From Streptomyces corallincola (GTDB taxonomy: Bacteria > Actinomycetota > Actinomycetes > Streptomycetales > Streptomycetaceae), in the NCBI RefSeq assembly GCF_019104725.1, contig NZ_JAHRXF010000010.1, positions 62,001-126,000 on the forward strand: a stretch of 64,000 nucleotides of DNA, written 5' to 3'. The position numbers and the translations under genes were made by a program. Of this stretch, positions 1 through 8,164 are shown in pieces. Position 1 is the first letter of the stretch, and every line of letters starts with the position of its first letter. The notes under the pieces are model-generated. The model did no database searches, was not told the origin of the DNA, and saw nothing but the letters and a program-made list of their open reading frames with translations.

Positions 1-1
1 C

Positions 2-196
2 CCGCGGGTGGAGCACCTGCGCGACATCCACCACGTGTCGGAGTTCGACCGCCTGGAGATCCAGCACTTCTTCGAGGTCTACAAGGACCTGGAGCCCGGC
101 AAGTCGGTCGAGGGCGCCGACTGGGTCGGCCGCACCGAGGCCGAGGCCGAGATCGAGCGGTCCTACAAGCGCTTCAAGGACCAGGGCGGCCACTGA
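2..196 (+). CDS. ppa: Inorganic pyrophosphatase, C-terminal part (5' truncated by window)
   Basis: Only the last 64 residues are in the window. The HFF-x-x-YKDLEPGK and DWVGR-x-EAEAEI segments are typical of the C-terminus of bacterial family I soluble pyrophosphatases. These cytosolic enzymes hydrolyse PPi to phosphate and drive biosynthetic reactions. The catalytic Asp cluster lies upstream, outside the window. The frame is open to the window edge and stops at TGA 194-196. A strong hairpin follows 21 bp later, so this looks like the end of a transcription unit. Identification rests on C-terminal similarity only. Confidence 0.85.
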   Translation, partial: PRVEHLRDIHHVSEFDRLEIQHFFEVYKDLEPGKSVEGADWVGRTEAEAEIERSYKRFKDQGGH

Positions 197-217
197 CCCC
201 CGCCCCGGTCCAGTGAC

Positions 218-254
218 ACGGGCCGTCGTCCCCTTCCGGGGGACGGCGGCCCGT
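218..254 (+). terminator. Rho-independent-type hairpin after ppa
   Basis: The arms at 218-233 and 239-254 are complementary over 16 bp with a single G-T wobble and enclose a 5-nt loop. There is no long T-run, as is usual for Streptomyces terminators. It separates ppa from the downstream exporter gene. Confidence 0.75.
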
Positions 255-318
255 TTCACGTGCGCGTTCACGCGCATACTGAGGATTTACGGAATGTGTC
301 GTTCAGGGAGCGGAGCCA

Positions 319-1977
319 GTGGCGGACACGGAGGACCGCAAGCCCCGGTCGGACGAGGCGCGGACCACGTACGACCCGGAGATCACGTCGGAGTTCGCGC
401 TGCCGCAGGGCATGTCGGTCGCGCGGGGCGGCGGCGAGCCGGAGACCACCTCCGAGTTCGCGGTGCCGCAGGGGTTCCAGGTGCCGGAGGCACCCCCCGC
501 CGAGCAGGAGGGGTCGGCGTTCAGCCTGCCCAGCACCTACAGCGCCCGCGAGACGACGGTCTCGTTCACCCCGGCGACCGGTTTCCCGGCGGTCAGCCTG
601 GTCAAGGACGCGCCCTGGCAGGACCGGATGCGCACCATGCTGCGGATGTCGGTCACGGAGCGCCCCGCGCCGGAGCCGGTGCAGCGCACTGACGAGGGCC
701 CGGCCGTGCCCCGCGTGCTGGACCTGACCCTGCGTATCGGTGAGCTGCTGCTCGCGGGCGGCGAGGGCGCGGAGGACGTGGAGGCCGCGATGTTCGCGGT
801 GTGCCGCTCCTACGGGCTGGACCGGTGCGAGCCCACGGTCACCTTCACGCTGCTGTCGATCTCCCACCAGCCGTCCCTGGTGGACGACCCGGTGACCGCC
901 TCCCGTACGGTCCGCAGGCGCGGTACGGACTACAACCGGCTCGCGGCCGTGTTCCGGCTGGTGGACGACCTCACCGACCCCGAGACCACGCTGTCCCTGG
1001 AGGACGCCTACCGGCGGCTGGCGGAGATCCGCCGCAACCGGCACCCCTACCCCGGCTGGGGGCTGACCCTGGCGAGCGGGCTGCTCGCGGGCGCGGCCTC
1101 GATGCTGGTCGGCGGTGACGTGCTGGTGTTCATCGCGGCGGCTGTCGGCGCGATGCTCGGTGACCGGCTGGCCTGGCTGTGCGCGGGGCGCGGACTGCCG
1201 GAGTTCTACCAGTTCACGGTGGCCGCGATGCCTCCGGCCGCCATCGGGGTGGCGTTCGCGGTGACCCATGTGGACGTCCAGGCGTCCGCCGTCGTCACCG
1301 GTGGTCTGTTCGCGCTGCTGCCGGGGCGGGCGCTGGTCGCGGGCGTGCAGGACGGTCTGACCGGCTTCTACATCACCGCGGCGGCACGGCTGCTGGAGGT
1401 CATGTACTTCTTCGTCGGCATCGTCACCGGTGTGCTGCTGATCCTGTACTTCGGGGTGAAGCTCGGCGGACGGCTCAACCCGGACGCGGCTCTCGGCACC
1501 TCCGACCGGCCGTTCGTCCAGCTCGTCGCGGCCATGCTGCTGTCGCTGACGTTCGCCGTGCTGCTCCAGCAGGAGCGCGGGACGGTGCTCGCGGTGACCC
1601 TGAACGGCGGGGTCGCCTGGTGTGTCTACGGCGCGATGCACGACGTGGGCAAGATCTCACCGGTGGCGTCCACCGCTGTGGCCGCCGGGCTGGTGGGTCT
1701 CTTCGGGCAACTGCTGTCGCGCTACCGGTTCGCTTCCGCGCTGCCCTACACGACGGCCGCGATCGGGCCGCTGCTGCCGGGTTCGGCCACCTACTTCGGG
1801 CTGCTCAACATGGCGCAGAACGAGGTGGACAAGGGGCTCGTCTCGCTCGCCAAGGCGGCCTCGCTGGCGATGGCGATCGCCATCGGCGTCAACCTGGGCT
1901 CGGAGATCTCCCGGCTGACCCTGCGGGTCGGTTCGGCGGGCAAGCGCCGGGCCGCCAAGCGGACCAGGGGCTTCTGA
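319..1977 (+). CDS. Threonine/serine exporter (ThrE/DUF1212) family membrane protein
   Basis: A 552-residue protein begins at GTG 319 behind GGGAG/GGAG. About 130 hydrophilic N-terminal residues contain two similar segments (ITSEFALPQG and TSEFAVPQG). A soluble ThrE_1-type domain follows, with the typical GELLLAGGEGAEDVE start. The C-terminal two thirds hold about ten hydrophobic helices, giving the ThrE-then-ThrE_2 layout of actinobacterial amino-acid exporters such as Corynebacterium ThrE. The likely role is export of Thr, Ser or related small molecules across the inner membrane. Substrate is inferred from the family only. The duplicated N-terminal motif is unusual and may be a flexible linker. 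Confidence 0.85.
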   Translation: MADTEDRKPRSDEARTTYDPEITSEFALPQGMSVARGGGEPETTSEFAVPQGFQVPEAPPAEQEGSAFSLPSTYSARETTVSFTPATGFPAVSLVKDAPWQDRMRTMLRMSVTERPAPEPVQRTDEGPAVPRVLDLTLRIGELLLAGGEGAEDVEAAMFAVCRSYGLDRCEPTVTFTLLSISHQPSLVDDPVTASRTVRRRGTDYNRLAAVFRLVDDLTDPETTLSLEDAYRRLAEIRRNRHPYPGWGLTLASGLLAGAASMLVGGDVLVFIAAAVGAMLGDRLAWLCAGRGLPEFYQFTVAAMPPAAIGVAFAVTHVDVQASAVVTGGLFALLPGRALVAGVQDGLTGFYITAAARLLEVMYFFVGIVTGVLLILYFGVKLGGRLNPDAALGTSDRPFVQLVAAMLLSLTFAVLLQQERGTVLAVTLNGGVAWCVYGAMHDVGKISPVASTAVAAGLVGLFGQLLSRYRFASALPYTTAAIGPLLPGSATYFGLLNMAQNEVDKGLVSLAKAASLAMAIAIGVNLGSEISRLTLRVGSAGKRRAAKRTRGF

Positions 1978-2007
1978 GGTCCCCCGGCCCGGCGGCCGGA
2001 CCGCGCG

Positions 2008-3126
2008 CTACTGCTCGCGGTGACCGTTCTGGTCGTAGTCGTACGGGTACTGCCGCGGGTCCTGGTGCCGGGGCTGCTGGGGGTACGGCTGCCGACCGTA
2101 CCCCTGCTGTTCCTGGCCGTACTGCTGCTGGTCGTACTGCTGCTGCTGGCCATTCGGGTGCTGGGCGGGGTACTGCTGCTGGTCGTACTGCTGGTCGCCG
2201 TAGTACGGCTGCTGGTCGTAGCCCTGGTTCCACCGCTGCTGGTCGTACTGCTGGGGGTGGGGCTGCGGGTGCTGCTGGGGGTGCGCGGGCTGGTGGCCGT
2301 ACGGCTGCTGGGGCTGCTGGGGCTGCTGTTGCTGGGGGTACGGGTACGGGTCCTCGGCGGTGACCGGGCGGAGCCGGGTGGTGGCGTCGTCCATGACGGG
2401 GGCCTGGCCGTACGGGGGCTGCGCGCCGTAGGGGGTCTGCTGGTAGTGCGGCTGCTGCTCGGGGGCGTGCTCGGGGGTTCCGGCGGACTCGGCGGACCCG
2501 GCGGCCTTCTTGTTCTTGCTCCGGGCCCGCAGGAACTCGATGGCGATCGGGATCACCGAGACCAGCACGATGAGGATCAGCATCGCCTCGATGTTGTTCC
2601 GGACGAACGCGTGGCGGCCGAGCCAGGAGCCGAGCAGGGTGACGCCCGCGCCCCACAGGACACCGCCGATGACGTTGAAGGTCAGGAACGAGCGGTACTT
2701 CATGCCGCTGACACCGGCGATGATCGGCGTGAACGTACGCACCACGGGCACGAAGCGGGCCAGGACCAGGGACTTCGGGCCGTGCTTCTCGAAGAACTCG
2801 TGGGCCTTGGTGACGTTCTCCTGCTTGAACAGTCTGGAGTCCGGCCGGTTGAACAGCGAGGGTCCGACCTTCTTGCCGAACATGTAACCCGCCTGGTCGC
2901 CCAGGATCGCGGCGAGGCAGATCAGCGCGATGGCCCCCCACAGCGGGAAGTCCAGCGCCTTGGTCGTGATCAGCAGACCGCAGGTGAACAGCAGCGAGTC
3001 GCCCGGCAGGAAGAAGCCGATGAGCAGGCCGGACTCGGCGAACACGATCAGCAGCAGACCCCAGATGCTGTACGTCTGCAACAGGTAGTCGGGGTCCAGC
3101 CAGCTCGGGCCGAGGGCGAGTGTCAT
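2008..3126 (-). CDS. DedA/SNARE-associated family membrane protein with Q/Y/P-rich C-terminal tail
   Basis: The product has 372 residues. The first 210 or so form a DedA domain: LLIGFFLPGDSLLFTCGLL, GDQAGYMFGKKVGPSLF and the FxRFxPxxRTFxPxxAG signature (ARFVPVVRTFTPIIAGVSG) are all present. DedA proteins are inner-membrane proteins, and some move phospholipids or support proton-motive-force homeostasis. The last 150 residues are a low-complexity tail of Gln, Tyr, Pro and Gly containing many YDQQQ and YGQ units. ATG 3126 was chosen because the domain starts there; the extra frame upstream lacks a matching N-terminus. The gene is convergent with the ThrE-like exporter gene, with a 30-bp gap. 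Confidence 0.85.
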   Translation of the reverse strand: MTLALGPSWLDPDYLLQTYSIWGLLLIVFAESGLLIGFFLPGDSLLFTCGLLITTKALDFPLWGAIALICLAAILGDQAGYMFGKKVGPSLFNRPDSRLFKQENVTKAHEFFEKHGPKSLVLARFVPVVRTFTPIIAGVSGMKYRSFLTFNVIGGVLWGAGVTLLGSWLGRHAFVRNNIEAMLILIVLVSVIPIAIEFLRARSKNKKAAGSAESAGTPEHAPEQQPHYQQTPYGAQPPYGQAPVMDDATTRLRPVTAEDPYPYPQQQQPQQPQQPYGHQPAHPQQHPQPHPQQYDQQRWNQGYDQQPYYGDQQYDQQQYPAQHPNGQQQQYDQQQYGQEQQGYGRQPYPQQPRHQDPRQYPYDYDQNGHREQ

Positions 3127-3368
3127 CACGGGTCCGGGCTCCTCGGGGGATGTGGGCGGCGGCATGCCGTCCTGGTGCGGGCCGCACCAAGCTACCAACG
3201 TACGGTGACCACTCCGCGGTTCCGGCCCCCGCGCCCGGCACTCCCGACCGGACCGGCACTCCCCCGACCTCTCCGGCACCCCCTAAGGGTCGGGGTGGCC
3301 GGAGATCCGGGACGGGTGCGGGTCGGGTCGGGGATGCATGGGGCGGTGATCCGGGGAACGCTTGAGGC

Positions 3369-3734
3369 ATGGGACTCGACGATTTCGGCGGCGGCCAGGG
3401 CCCGCAGCCCGACGTGCTGGTGGTGACCACCAACGACCTGCCCGGACACCGGGTGCAGCAGGTGCTCGGTGAGGTGTTCGGCCTCACCGTGCGCTCACGG
3501 CATCTCGGCAGCCAGATAGGCGCCGGGCTGAAATCCATGATCGGCGGCGAGCTGAAGGGCCTGACCAAGACCCTCGTGCAGACCCGGAACCAGGCGATGG
3601 AGCGCCTGGTGGAACAGGCACGGGCGCGCGGCGCCAACGCGGTGCTGGCGTTCCGCTTCGACGTGACCGAGGCGGCGGACGTGGGGACGGAGGTGTGCGC
3701 CTACGGCACGGCGGTGATCGTCACCCCGGAGTAG
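3369..3734 (+). CDS. YbjQ/UPF0145 family protein
   Basis: A 121-residue protein begins at ATG 3369. DVLVVTTNDLPGHRVQQVLGEVFGLTVRS, the GAGLKSMIGGELKGLTKTL core and the MERLVEQARARGANAVLAFRFD segment are diagnostic of the YbjQ (DUF74, heavy-metal-binding-domain-like) fold. These proteins assemble into small oligomers of unknown function. There is no signal peptide or membrane segment. Divergent from the DedA gene across about 240 bp. Confidence 0.8.
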   Translation: MGLDDFGGGQGPQPDVLVVTTNDLPGHRVQQVLGEVFGLTVRSRHLGSQIGAGLKSMIGGELKGLTKTLVQTRNQAMERLVEQARARGANAVLAFRFDVTEAADVGTEVCAYGTAVIVTPE

Positions 3735-3744
3735 TCGCCCTGCC

Positions 3745-4512
3745 TCACCCGGCCGTCCCGTGGCGGTCCGCGTTGGCCGCGATGGCCGCGCGGAGGTGCT
3801 CGGCGAGACCGGGGGCGAGGGAGTCGTAGTACGCCGTGAAGCGCTCGTCGGCGACGTACATGTCCCCGAGGGCGCGGTGCACCGGGTGCGGGCAGTCGTA
3901 GAACCAGCGGCAGATGTGCAGCCGGTGCTCCTCGGCCAGGCCGGTCGCGGCGGTGCCGTCGGCGGGTTCGCCGTCGGCCAGCAGGGCGGCGTAGCGGGCG
4001 TTCCAGTCGTCCGTCTCCGCCCGCATCCGCCGCCAGTCCTCCTTGGTGTAGCGGGCGGTGCGGCGCCGGGACTCCGCGTACGCCCCGGTGCCGCCCCAGC
4101 GCTGCTCGGCCTCCTCGGCGTGGCGCTCGGGGTCCTGGTCCCCGAAGACCTCGAACCGTTCCTCGGGGGTGAGATCGATACCCATCGTGCGTGCCTCCAT
4201 CGCGTGTTCCACGGCCTCGGCCATCCGTTTCAGCCGTTCGATCCGGGCGGTCAGCAGTTCCAGGTGGCGGCGCAGGTGCGCCCGCTGGTCCGCGTCCGGG
4301 TCGTCGAGCAGGGCCGCGACCTCGTCGAGCGGGAAGCCCAGCTCCCGGTGGAACAGGATGCGCTGGAGCCGGTCGAGGTCGGCGTCGGCGTAGCGCCGGT
4401 GACCGGCGCGGGTGCGCTCGCTCGGCACCAGCAGGCCGATCTCGTCGTAGTGGTGCAGTGTGCGCACCGTGACCCCGGCGAACCCCGCGACCTGTCCCAC
4501 GGAGTAGCTCAC
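3745..4512 (-). CDS. MerR family transcriptional regulator with TipAS-like ligand domain
   Basis: A 255-residue regulator begins at GTG 4512 behind GAAAGGAG. Residues 1-70 are a MerR winged helix (YSVGQVAGFAGVTVRTLHHYDEIGLL), followed by a dimerising coiled coil with RIERLKRMAEAVEHAMEAR. The C-terminal 130 residues resemble the TipAS antibiotic-recognition domain, ending with the HRALGDMYVADERF-x-x-YYDSLAPGLAEHLRAAI pattern. TipA proteins bind thiopeptides and activate their own promoters. The ligand here is unknown. The stop lies 10 bp from the end of the YbjQ gene, so the two genes are convergent. Confidence 0.88.
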   Translation of the reverse strand: MSYSVGQVAGFAGVTVRTLHHYDEIGLLVPSERTRAGHRRYADADLDRLQRILFHRELGFPLDEVAALLDDPDADQRAHLRRHLELLTARIERLKRMAEAVEHAMEARTMGIDLTPEERFEVFGDQDPERHAEEAEQRWGGTGAYAESRRRTARYTKEDWRRMRAETDDWNARYAALLADGEPADGTAATGLAEEHRLHICRWFYDCPHPVHRALGDMYVADERFTAYYDSLAPGLAEHLRAAIAANADRHGTAG

Positions 4513-4635
4513 TCCCGCTCCTTTCGTCGGTACGGCTCCACGGTCGGGCCTCACGTGGGGTGAGGTGCAAGGGCCGGTCCACCGCACGGCCACCTTCGGG
4601 GTGTTCAACATCATTTGTCCGCTTATGGTGAGCCC

Positions 4636-5922
4636 GTGACCCAGGACAGCGTCGCGCAGGCGCCCCCGACGCGGCCCGCGACACCGGCCCGAGCACTGCT
4701 GCCGGTCATCCTGCCCGCCGTGCTGGTCGGGATCGCGGCCAGCCTGGTCTTCCTGGGCGTGGAGACGGCGGCGGACCGGTTGCAGCACGTGCTGTGGGGA
4801 CCGCTGCCGGACGCGCTGGGCATCGGGCGGTACTCGGTGGCGTGGATGTTCGTCATGCTGATCGCCACCGGGATCGCGGTCGGCCTGGTGGTGTGGAAGG
4901 CGCCGGGGCACGCGGGCCCGGACCCGGCCACCATCGGCCTGGACGCGCCCGTGCTGCCGGTGGCGGTGCTGCCCGGTCTGGTGGTGGCCGCCGCGCTGAT
5001 GCTGGCGGGCGGCCCGAGCCTCGGTCCGGAGAACCCGGTGATCGCGGTGAACGTCGGCCTGGCCGCCTGGTGCGGGACCCGGCTGATGCCCCGCGCGCCC
5101 GGCGCCCTGTGGCCGCTGCTGGCCGAGGCGGCGACGATCGGGGCGCTGTTCGGCACCCCGGTCGCGGCGGCCCTGGTGATCTCGGAGGCGCTGGCCGGGC
5201 GGCCCATGCCGGGCAAGCTGTGGGACAACCTGTTCGCACCGCTCACGGCGGCGGCGTTCGGCGCGATGACCACCGCGCTGCTCGCGCACCCCACGTTCGA
5301 CCTCGGGCTGCCCGCCTTCGGCCGCCCGCGCTGGCCGGACCTGCTGGCCGCGCTGGTCGTCGCGTCGGCGGCGGCGCTGCTCGGCATGTGCGCGGTGTTC
5401 GTCTTCCCCTACGCCCACACCGCGTTCGGGAAGCTGCGGCATCCGATGCTGATGCTCCCGGCGGGCGGCGCGGTGCTGGGCGCGCTGGCGGCGCTCGGCG
5501 GGCATCTGACCCTGTTCAAGGGGCTGGCGGAGGTCGGGGAGCTGGCGCGGAACCCGGACGGCTGGTCGGCGGGACAGTTCGCGCTGATGACGGTGGTGAA
5601 GCTGGCCGCGCTGGTCGTCGCCGCCGCCAGCGGTTTCCGGGGCGGGCGGATCTTCCCGGCCGTGTTCATCGGCGCGGCCTTCGGACTGTGCGCGCACGCG
5701 CTGGTCCCGGCCGTGCATCCGGCGCTCGGTGTGGCGGCGGGCGTCCTGGGCATGCTGCTGGCGGTCACCCGGCAGGGCTGGGTGAGCCTGTTCACGGCCG
5801 CCGTGCTGGTCTCCTCGCCCTCGATCCTGGCGCTGCTGTGCCTGGCCTCGCTGCCCGCGTGGCTGCTGGTGACGGGGCGCCGGCAGATGCAGTTGCGCGC
5901 GGACGGCACACCGGTGCGCTGA
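4636..5922 (+). CDS. ClC-type chloride channel/antiporter-like membrane protein
   Basis: A 428-residue integral membrane protein with about ten hydrophobic helices. Two ClC signature positions are recognisable: a GPSLGPE segment matching the GxEGP-type selectivity/gating motif, and GGRIFPAVFIGAAFG matching the GxFxP motif. GTG 4636 is the in-frame start nearest the conserved N-terminus. The gene lies 84 bp upstream of glutamate decarboxylase on the same strand. In E. coli ClC exchangers supply charge compensation during decarboxylase-based acid resistance, so the neighbourhood suggests acid stress. Transport mode is not provable from sequence. Confidence 0.8.
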   Translation: MTQDSVAQAPPTRPATPARALLPVILPAVLVGIAASLVFLGVETAADRLQHVLWGPLPDALGIGRYSVAWMFVMLIATGIAVGLVVWKAPGHAGPDPATIGLDAPVLPVAVLPGLVVAAALMLAGGPSLGPENPVIAVNVGLAAWCGTRLMPRAPGALWPLLAEAATIGALFGTPVAAALVISEALAGRPMPGKLWDNLFAPLTAAAFGAMTTALLAHPTFDLGLPAFGRPRWPDLLAALVVASAAALLGMCAVFVFPYAHTAFGKLRHPMLMLPAGGAVLGALAALGGHLTLFKGLAEVGELARNPDGWSAGQFALMTVVKLAALVVAAASGFRGGRIFPAVFIGAAFGLCAHALVPAVHPALGVAAGVLGMLLAVTRQGWVSLFTAAVLVSSPSILALLCLASLPAWLLVTGRRQMQLRADGTPVR

Positions 5923-6006
5923 CCCGGCACCGTCCGGACCGCACCCCGTCCCGACCCCACCCCGTCCCCCACCCCGACTCCATTTCCGACCGTCAGGAGA
6001 GACCCG

Positions 6007-7413
6007 ATGGCGCTGCACAAAGGTCCGGCGAAGCACGAGGAGCGGCGGATGTCGGTCAACCCGTTCTTCGGGGAGGCCGATCCGGTCGGGGGCATGACCG
6101 AGGCCCCGCCCACCCACCGGCTGCCCCACGCCCCGATGCCCCCGGCCACCGCGTACCAGCTGGTGCACGACGAGCTGATGCTGGACGGCAACGCCCGGCT
6201 GAACCTGGCCACCTTCGTCACCACCTGGATGGAGCCCCAGGCCGGGGTGCTGATGGCGGAGTGCAGCGACAAGAACATGATCGACAAGGACGAGTACCCG
6301 CGCACCGCCGAGCTGGAGCGGCGCTGTGTGGCGATGCTCGCCGCGCTCTGGCACGCCCCCGACCCGGCCGGGGCGGTGGGCTGCTCGACCACCGGCTCCA
6401 GCGAGGCGTGCATGCTCGCCGGGATGGCGCTGAAGCGGCGCTGGGCGCAGCGCAACGCCGACCGCTACCCCGGTGCCCGCCCGAACCTCGTCATGGGCGT
6501 CAACGTGCAGGTCTGCTGGGAGAAGTTCTGCACCTTCTGGGAGGTGGAGGCCCGTCTCGTCCCGATGGAGGGCGACCGCTTCCACCTGGACCCGGAGGCG
6601 GCGGCCGAGCTGTGCGACGAGAACACCATCGGCGTGGTCGGCATCCTCGGCTCCACCTTCGACGGGTCGTACGAGCCGATCGCGGACCTCTGCGCGGCCC
6701 TGGACGCGCTCCAGGAGCGGACCGGGCTCGACGTGCCGGTGCATGTGGACGGCGCCTCCGGCGGCATGGTCGCGCCGTTCCTCGACCCCGACCTGGTCTG
6801 GGACTTCCGGCTGCCGCGCGTGGCCTCGATCAACACCTCGGGGCACAAGTACGGCCTGGTGTATCCGGGCGTCGGCTGGGCGCTGTGGCGGGACAAGGAG
6901 GCGCTGCCGGAGGAACTGGTGTTCCGGGTGAACTACCTCGGCGGGGACATGCCGACGTTCGCGCTGAACTTCTCCCGGCCGGGTGCGCAGGTCGTCGCGC
7001 AGTACTACACGTTCCTGCGGCTGGGCCACGAGGGCTACCGGGCGGTGCAGCAGTCCACGCGGGACGTGGCGATGCGGCTCGCCTCCCGGATCGAGGCGCT
7101 GGGCGATTTCCGGCTGCTGACGCGCGGTGACGAGCTCCCGGTGTTCGCGGTGACCACCGCCGACCACGTCACGGCGTACGACGTGTTCGACGTGTCCCGG
7201 CGGCTGCGCGAGAGCGGCTGGCTGGTCCCGGCGTACACCTTCCCCGCGAACCGGGAGGACCTGTCGGTGCTGCGGATCGTCTGCCGCAACGGCTTCTCCC
7301 ACGACCTGGCCGACCTGTTCGTGGCCGACCTGACCCGGCTGCTCCCGGAACTCCGCAAGCAGGAACGCCCGTTGACGCGGGACAAGGGGACGGCGACGGG
7401 GTTCCACCACTGA
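6007..7413 (+). CDS. gadB: Glutamate decarboxylase
   Basis: A 468-residue PLP-dependent group II decarboxylase. The protein shows NLATFVTTWMEPQA near residue 60, GCSTTGSSEACMLAG for cofactor phosphate binding, HVDGASGGMVAPF with the ring-stacking Asp, and the Schiff-base lysine K281 in NTSGHKYG. These features and the length match GadA/GadB. It converts glutamate to GABA and CO2 while consuming a proton. An AGGAGAG ribosome site lies just upstream of ATG 6007. A ClC-like gene precedes it, but no GadC-type antiporter is visible in the window. Confidence 0.95.
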   Translation: MALHKGPAKHEERRMSVNPFFGEADPVGGMTEAPPTHRLPHAPMPPATAYQLVHDELMLDGNARLNLATFVTTWMEPQAGVLMAECSDKNMIDKDEYPRTAELERRCVAMLAALWHAPDPAGAVGCSTTGSSEACMLAGMALKRRWAQRNADRYPGARPNLVMGVNVQVCWEKFCTFWEVEARLVPMEGDRFHLDPEAAAELCDENTIGVVGILGSTFDGSYEPIADLCAALDALQERTGLDVPVHVDGASGGMVAPFLDPDLVWDFRLPRVASINTSGHKYGLVYPGVGWALWRDKEALPEELVFRVNYLGGDMPTFALNFSRPGAQVVAQYYTFLRLGHEGYRAVQQSTRDVAMRLASRIEALGDFRLLTRGDELPVFAVTTADHVTAYDVFDVSRRLRESGWLVPAYTFPANREDLSVLRIVCRNGFSHDLADLFVADLTRLLPELRKQERPLTRDKGTATGFHH

Positions 7414-7450
7414 GCCGCCGGGGAACCCCGGTGCGGACGGGCGGGCGGGG

Positions 7451-7996
7451 TCAGACCGCCCGTTCCCGCTCCAGCGCCACCAGTTCGTACGCCGTCCTGC
7501 CGTCCAGGGACTCGCGGATGATGTCGGCGTGTCCGGCGTGCCGGGCGGTCTCGCGGATGAGGTGGAGGCCGAGCCAGCGCAGCGAGACCCGGCCCTCCGG
7601 CGGGAACCACGGGTCGGGCGGCAGCGGGAAGGTGTCGTCCAGGCTCGGTGCCGTACGGAGGAACGTCTCCGTCTCGGCGGCGACCCGCTCCCAGTGGGCC
7701 AGCTGGGAGGCCACCGTCTCGTCGCCGACGAGCTGGAAGGTCTCGTGCCAGTTGGACTGGTCGCGCACGATCATCGGCGGTTCCTGCTTGGCCCGCGCGA
7801 TCCAGCTCTGCTCGACCTCGGCGGTGTGCTTGAGCAGTCCGCCGAGGCTCAGCTCGCTGGCGCTGGGCCGGGAGCGGGCCTGCTCCTCGGTCAGCCCCAG
7901 CAGCGTGCGCCGGATGCCGCCGCGCTGCTCCTCCAGGAACGCGAGCAGCGCGCCCCGCTCGTCTCCCCGTGCCTCCGACGCCACGTGCGTGACCAT
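7451..7996 (-). CDS. DinB family protein (DUF664-type, mycothiol-transferase-like)
   Basis: A 181-residue four-helix-bundle protein beginning at ATG 7996. LLAFLEEQRGGIRRTLLGLTEEQA, the SLGGLLKHTAEVEQSWI segment with the first metal His, and the closing ETARHAGHADIIRESLDG segment with two more His form the DinB/DUF664 metal triad. Actinobacterial members are often mycothiol-dependent transferases or detoxifying enzymes. No specific substrate can be named. It is convergent with gadB. Confidence 0.8.
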   Translation of the reverse strand: MVTHVASEARGDERGALLAFLEEQRGGIRRTLLGLTEEQARSRPSASELSLGGLLKHTAEVEQSWIARAKQEPPMIVRDQSNWHETFQLVGDETVASQLAHWERVAAETETFLRTAPSLDDTFPLPPDPWFPPEGRVSLRWLGLHLIRETARHAGHADIIRESLDGRTAYELVALERERAV

Positions 7997-8164
7997 GTCC
8001 GGCCGCCTCTCCTCGGGTCCGTTTCCCTGACACCGACGACGCTACGGACCCTTGCGGTCAGCTTCTGTCCGCAAGGGTCGGCCCGGTCGGCCGGACCCCG
8101 GAAAATCAGCCGGACGCCCCACGAACCCGGCACCGGACCCGCTTCCCCCGGGGGCACCCGCCGC

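Noticed and set aside
268..1641. Long minus-strand open frame opposite the ThrE-like gene
   Set aside because: Arg/Gln/His-rich with no domains; it is the antisense shadow of a clearly coding gene in high-GC DNA.
4513..7410. A 1221-codon minus-strand frame running through the ClC and gadB genes into the MerR gene
   Set aside because: Only its last 255 codons (MerR) show protein-like sequence; the rest is antisense to conserved genes.
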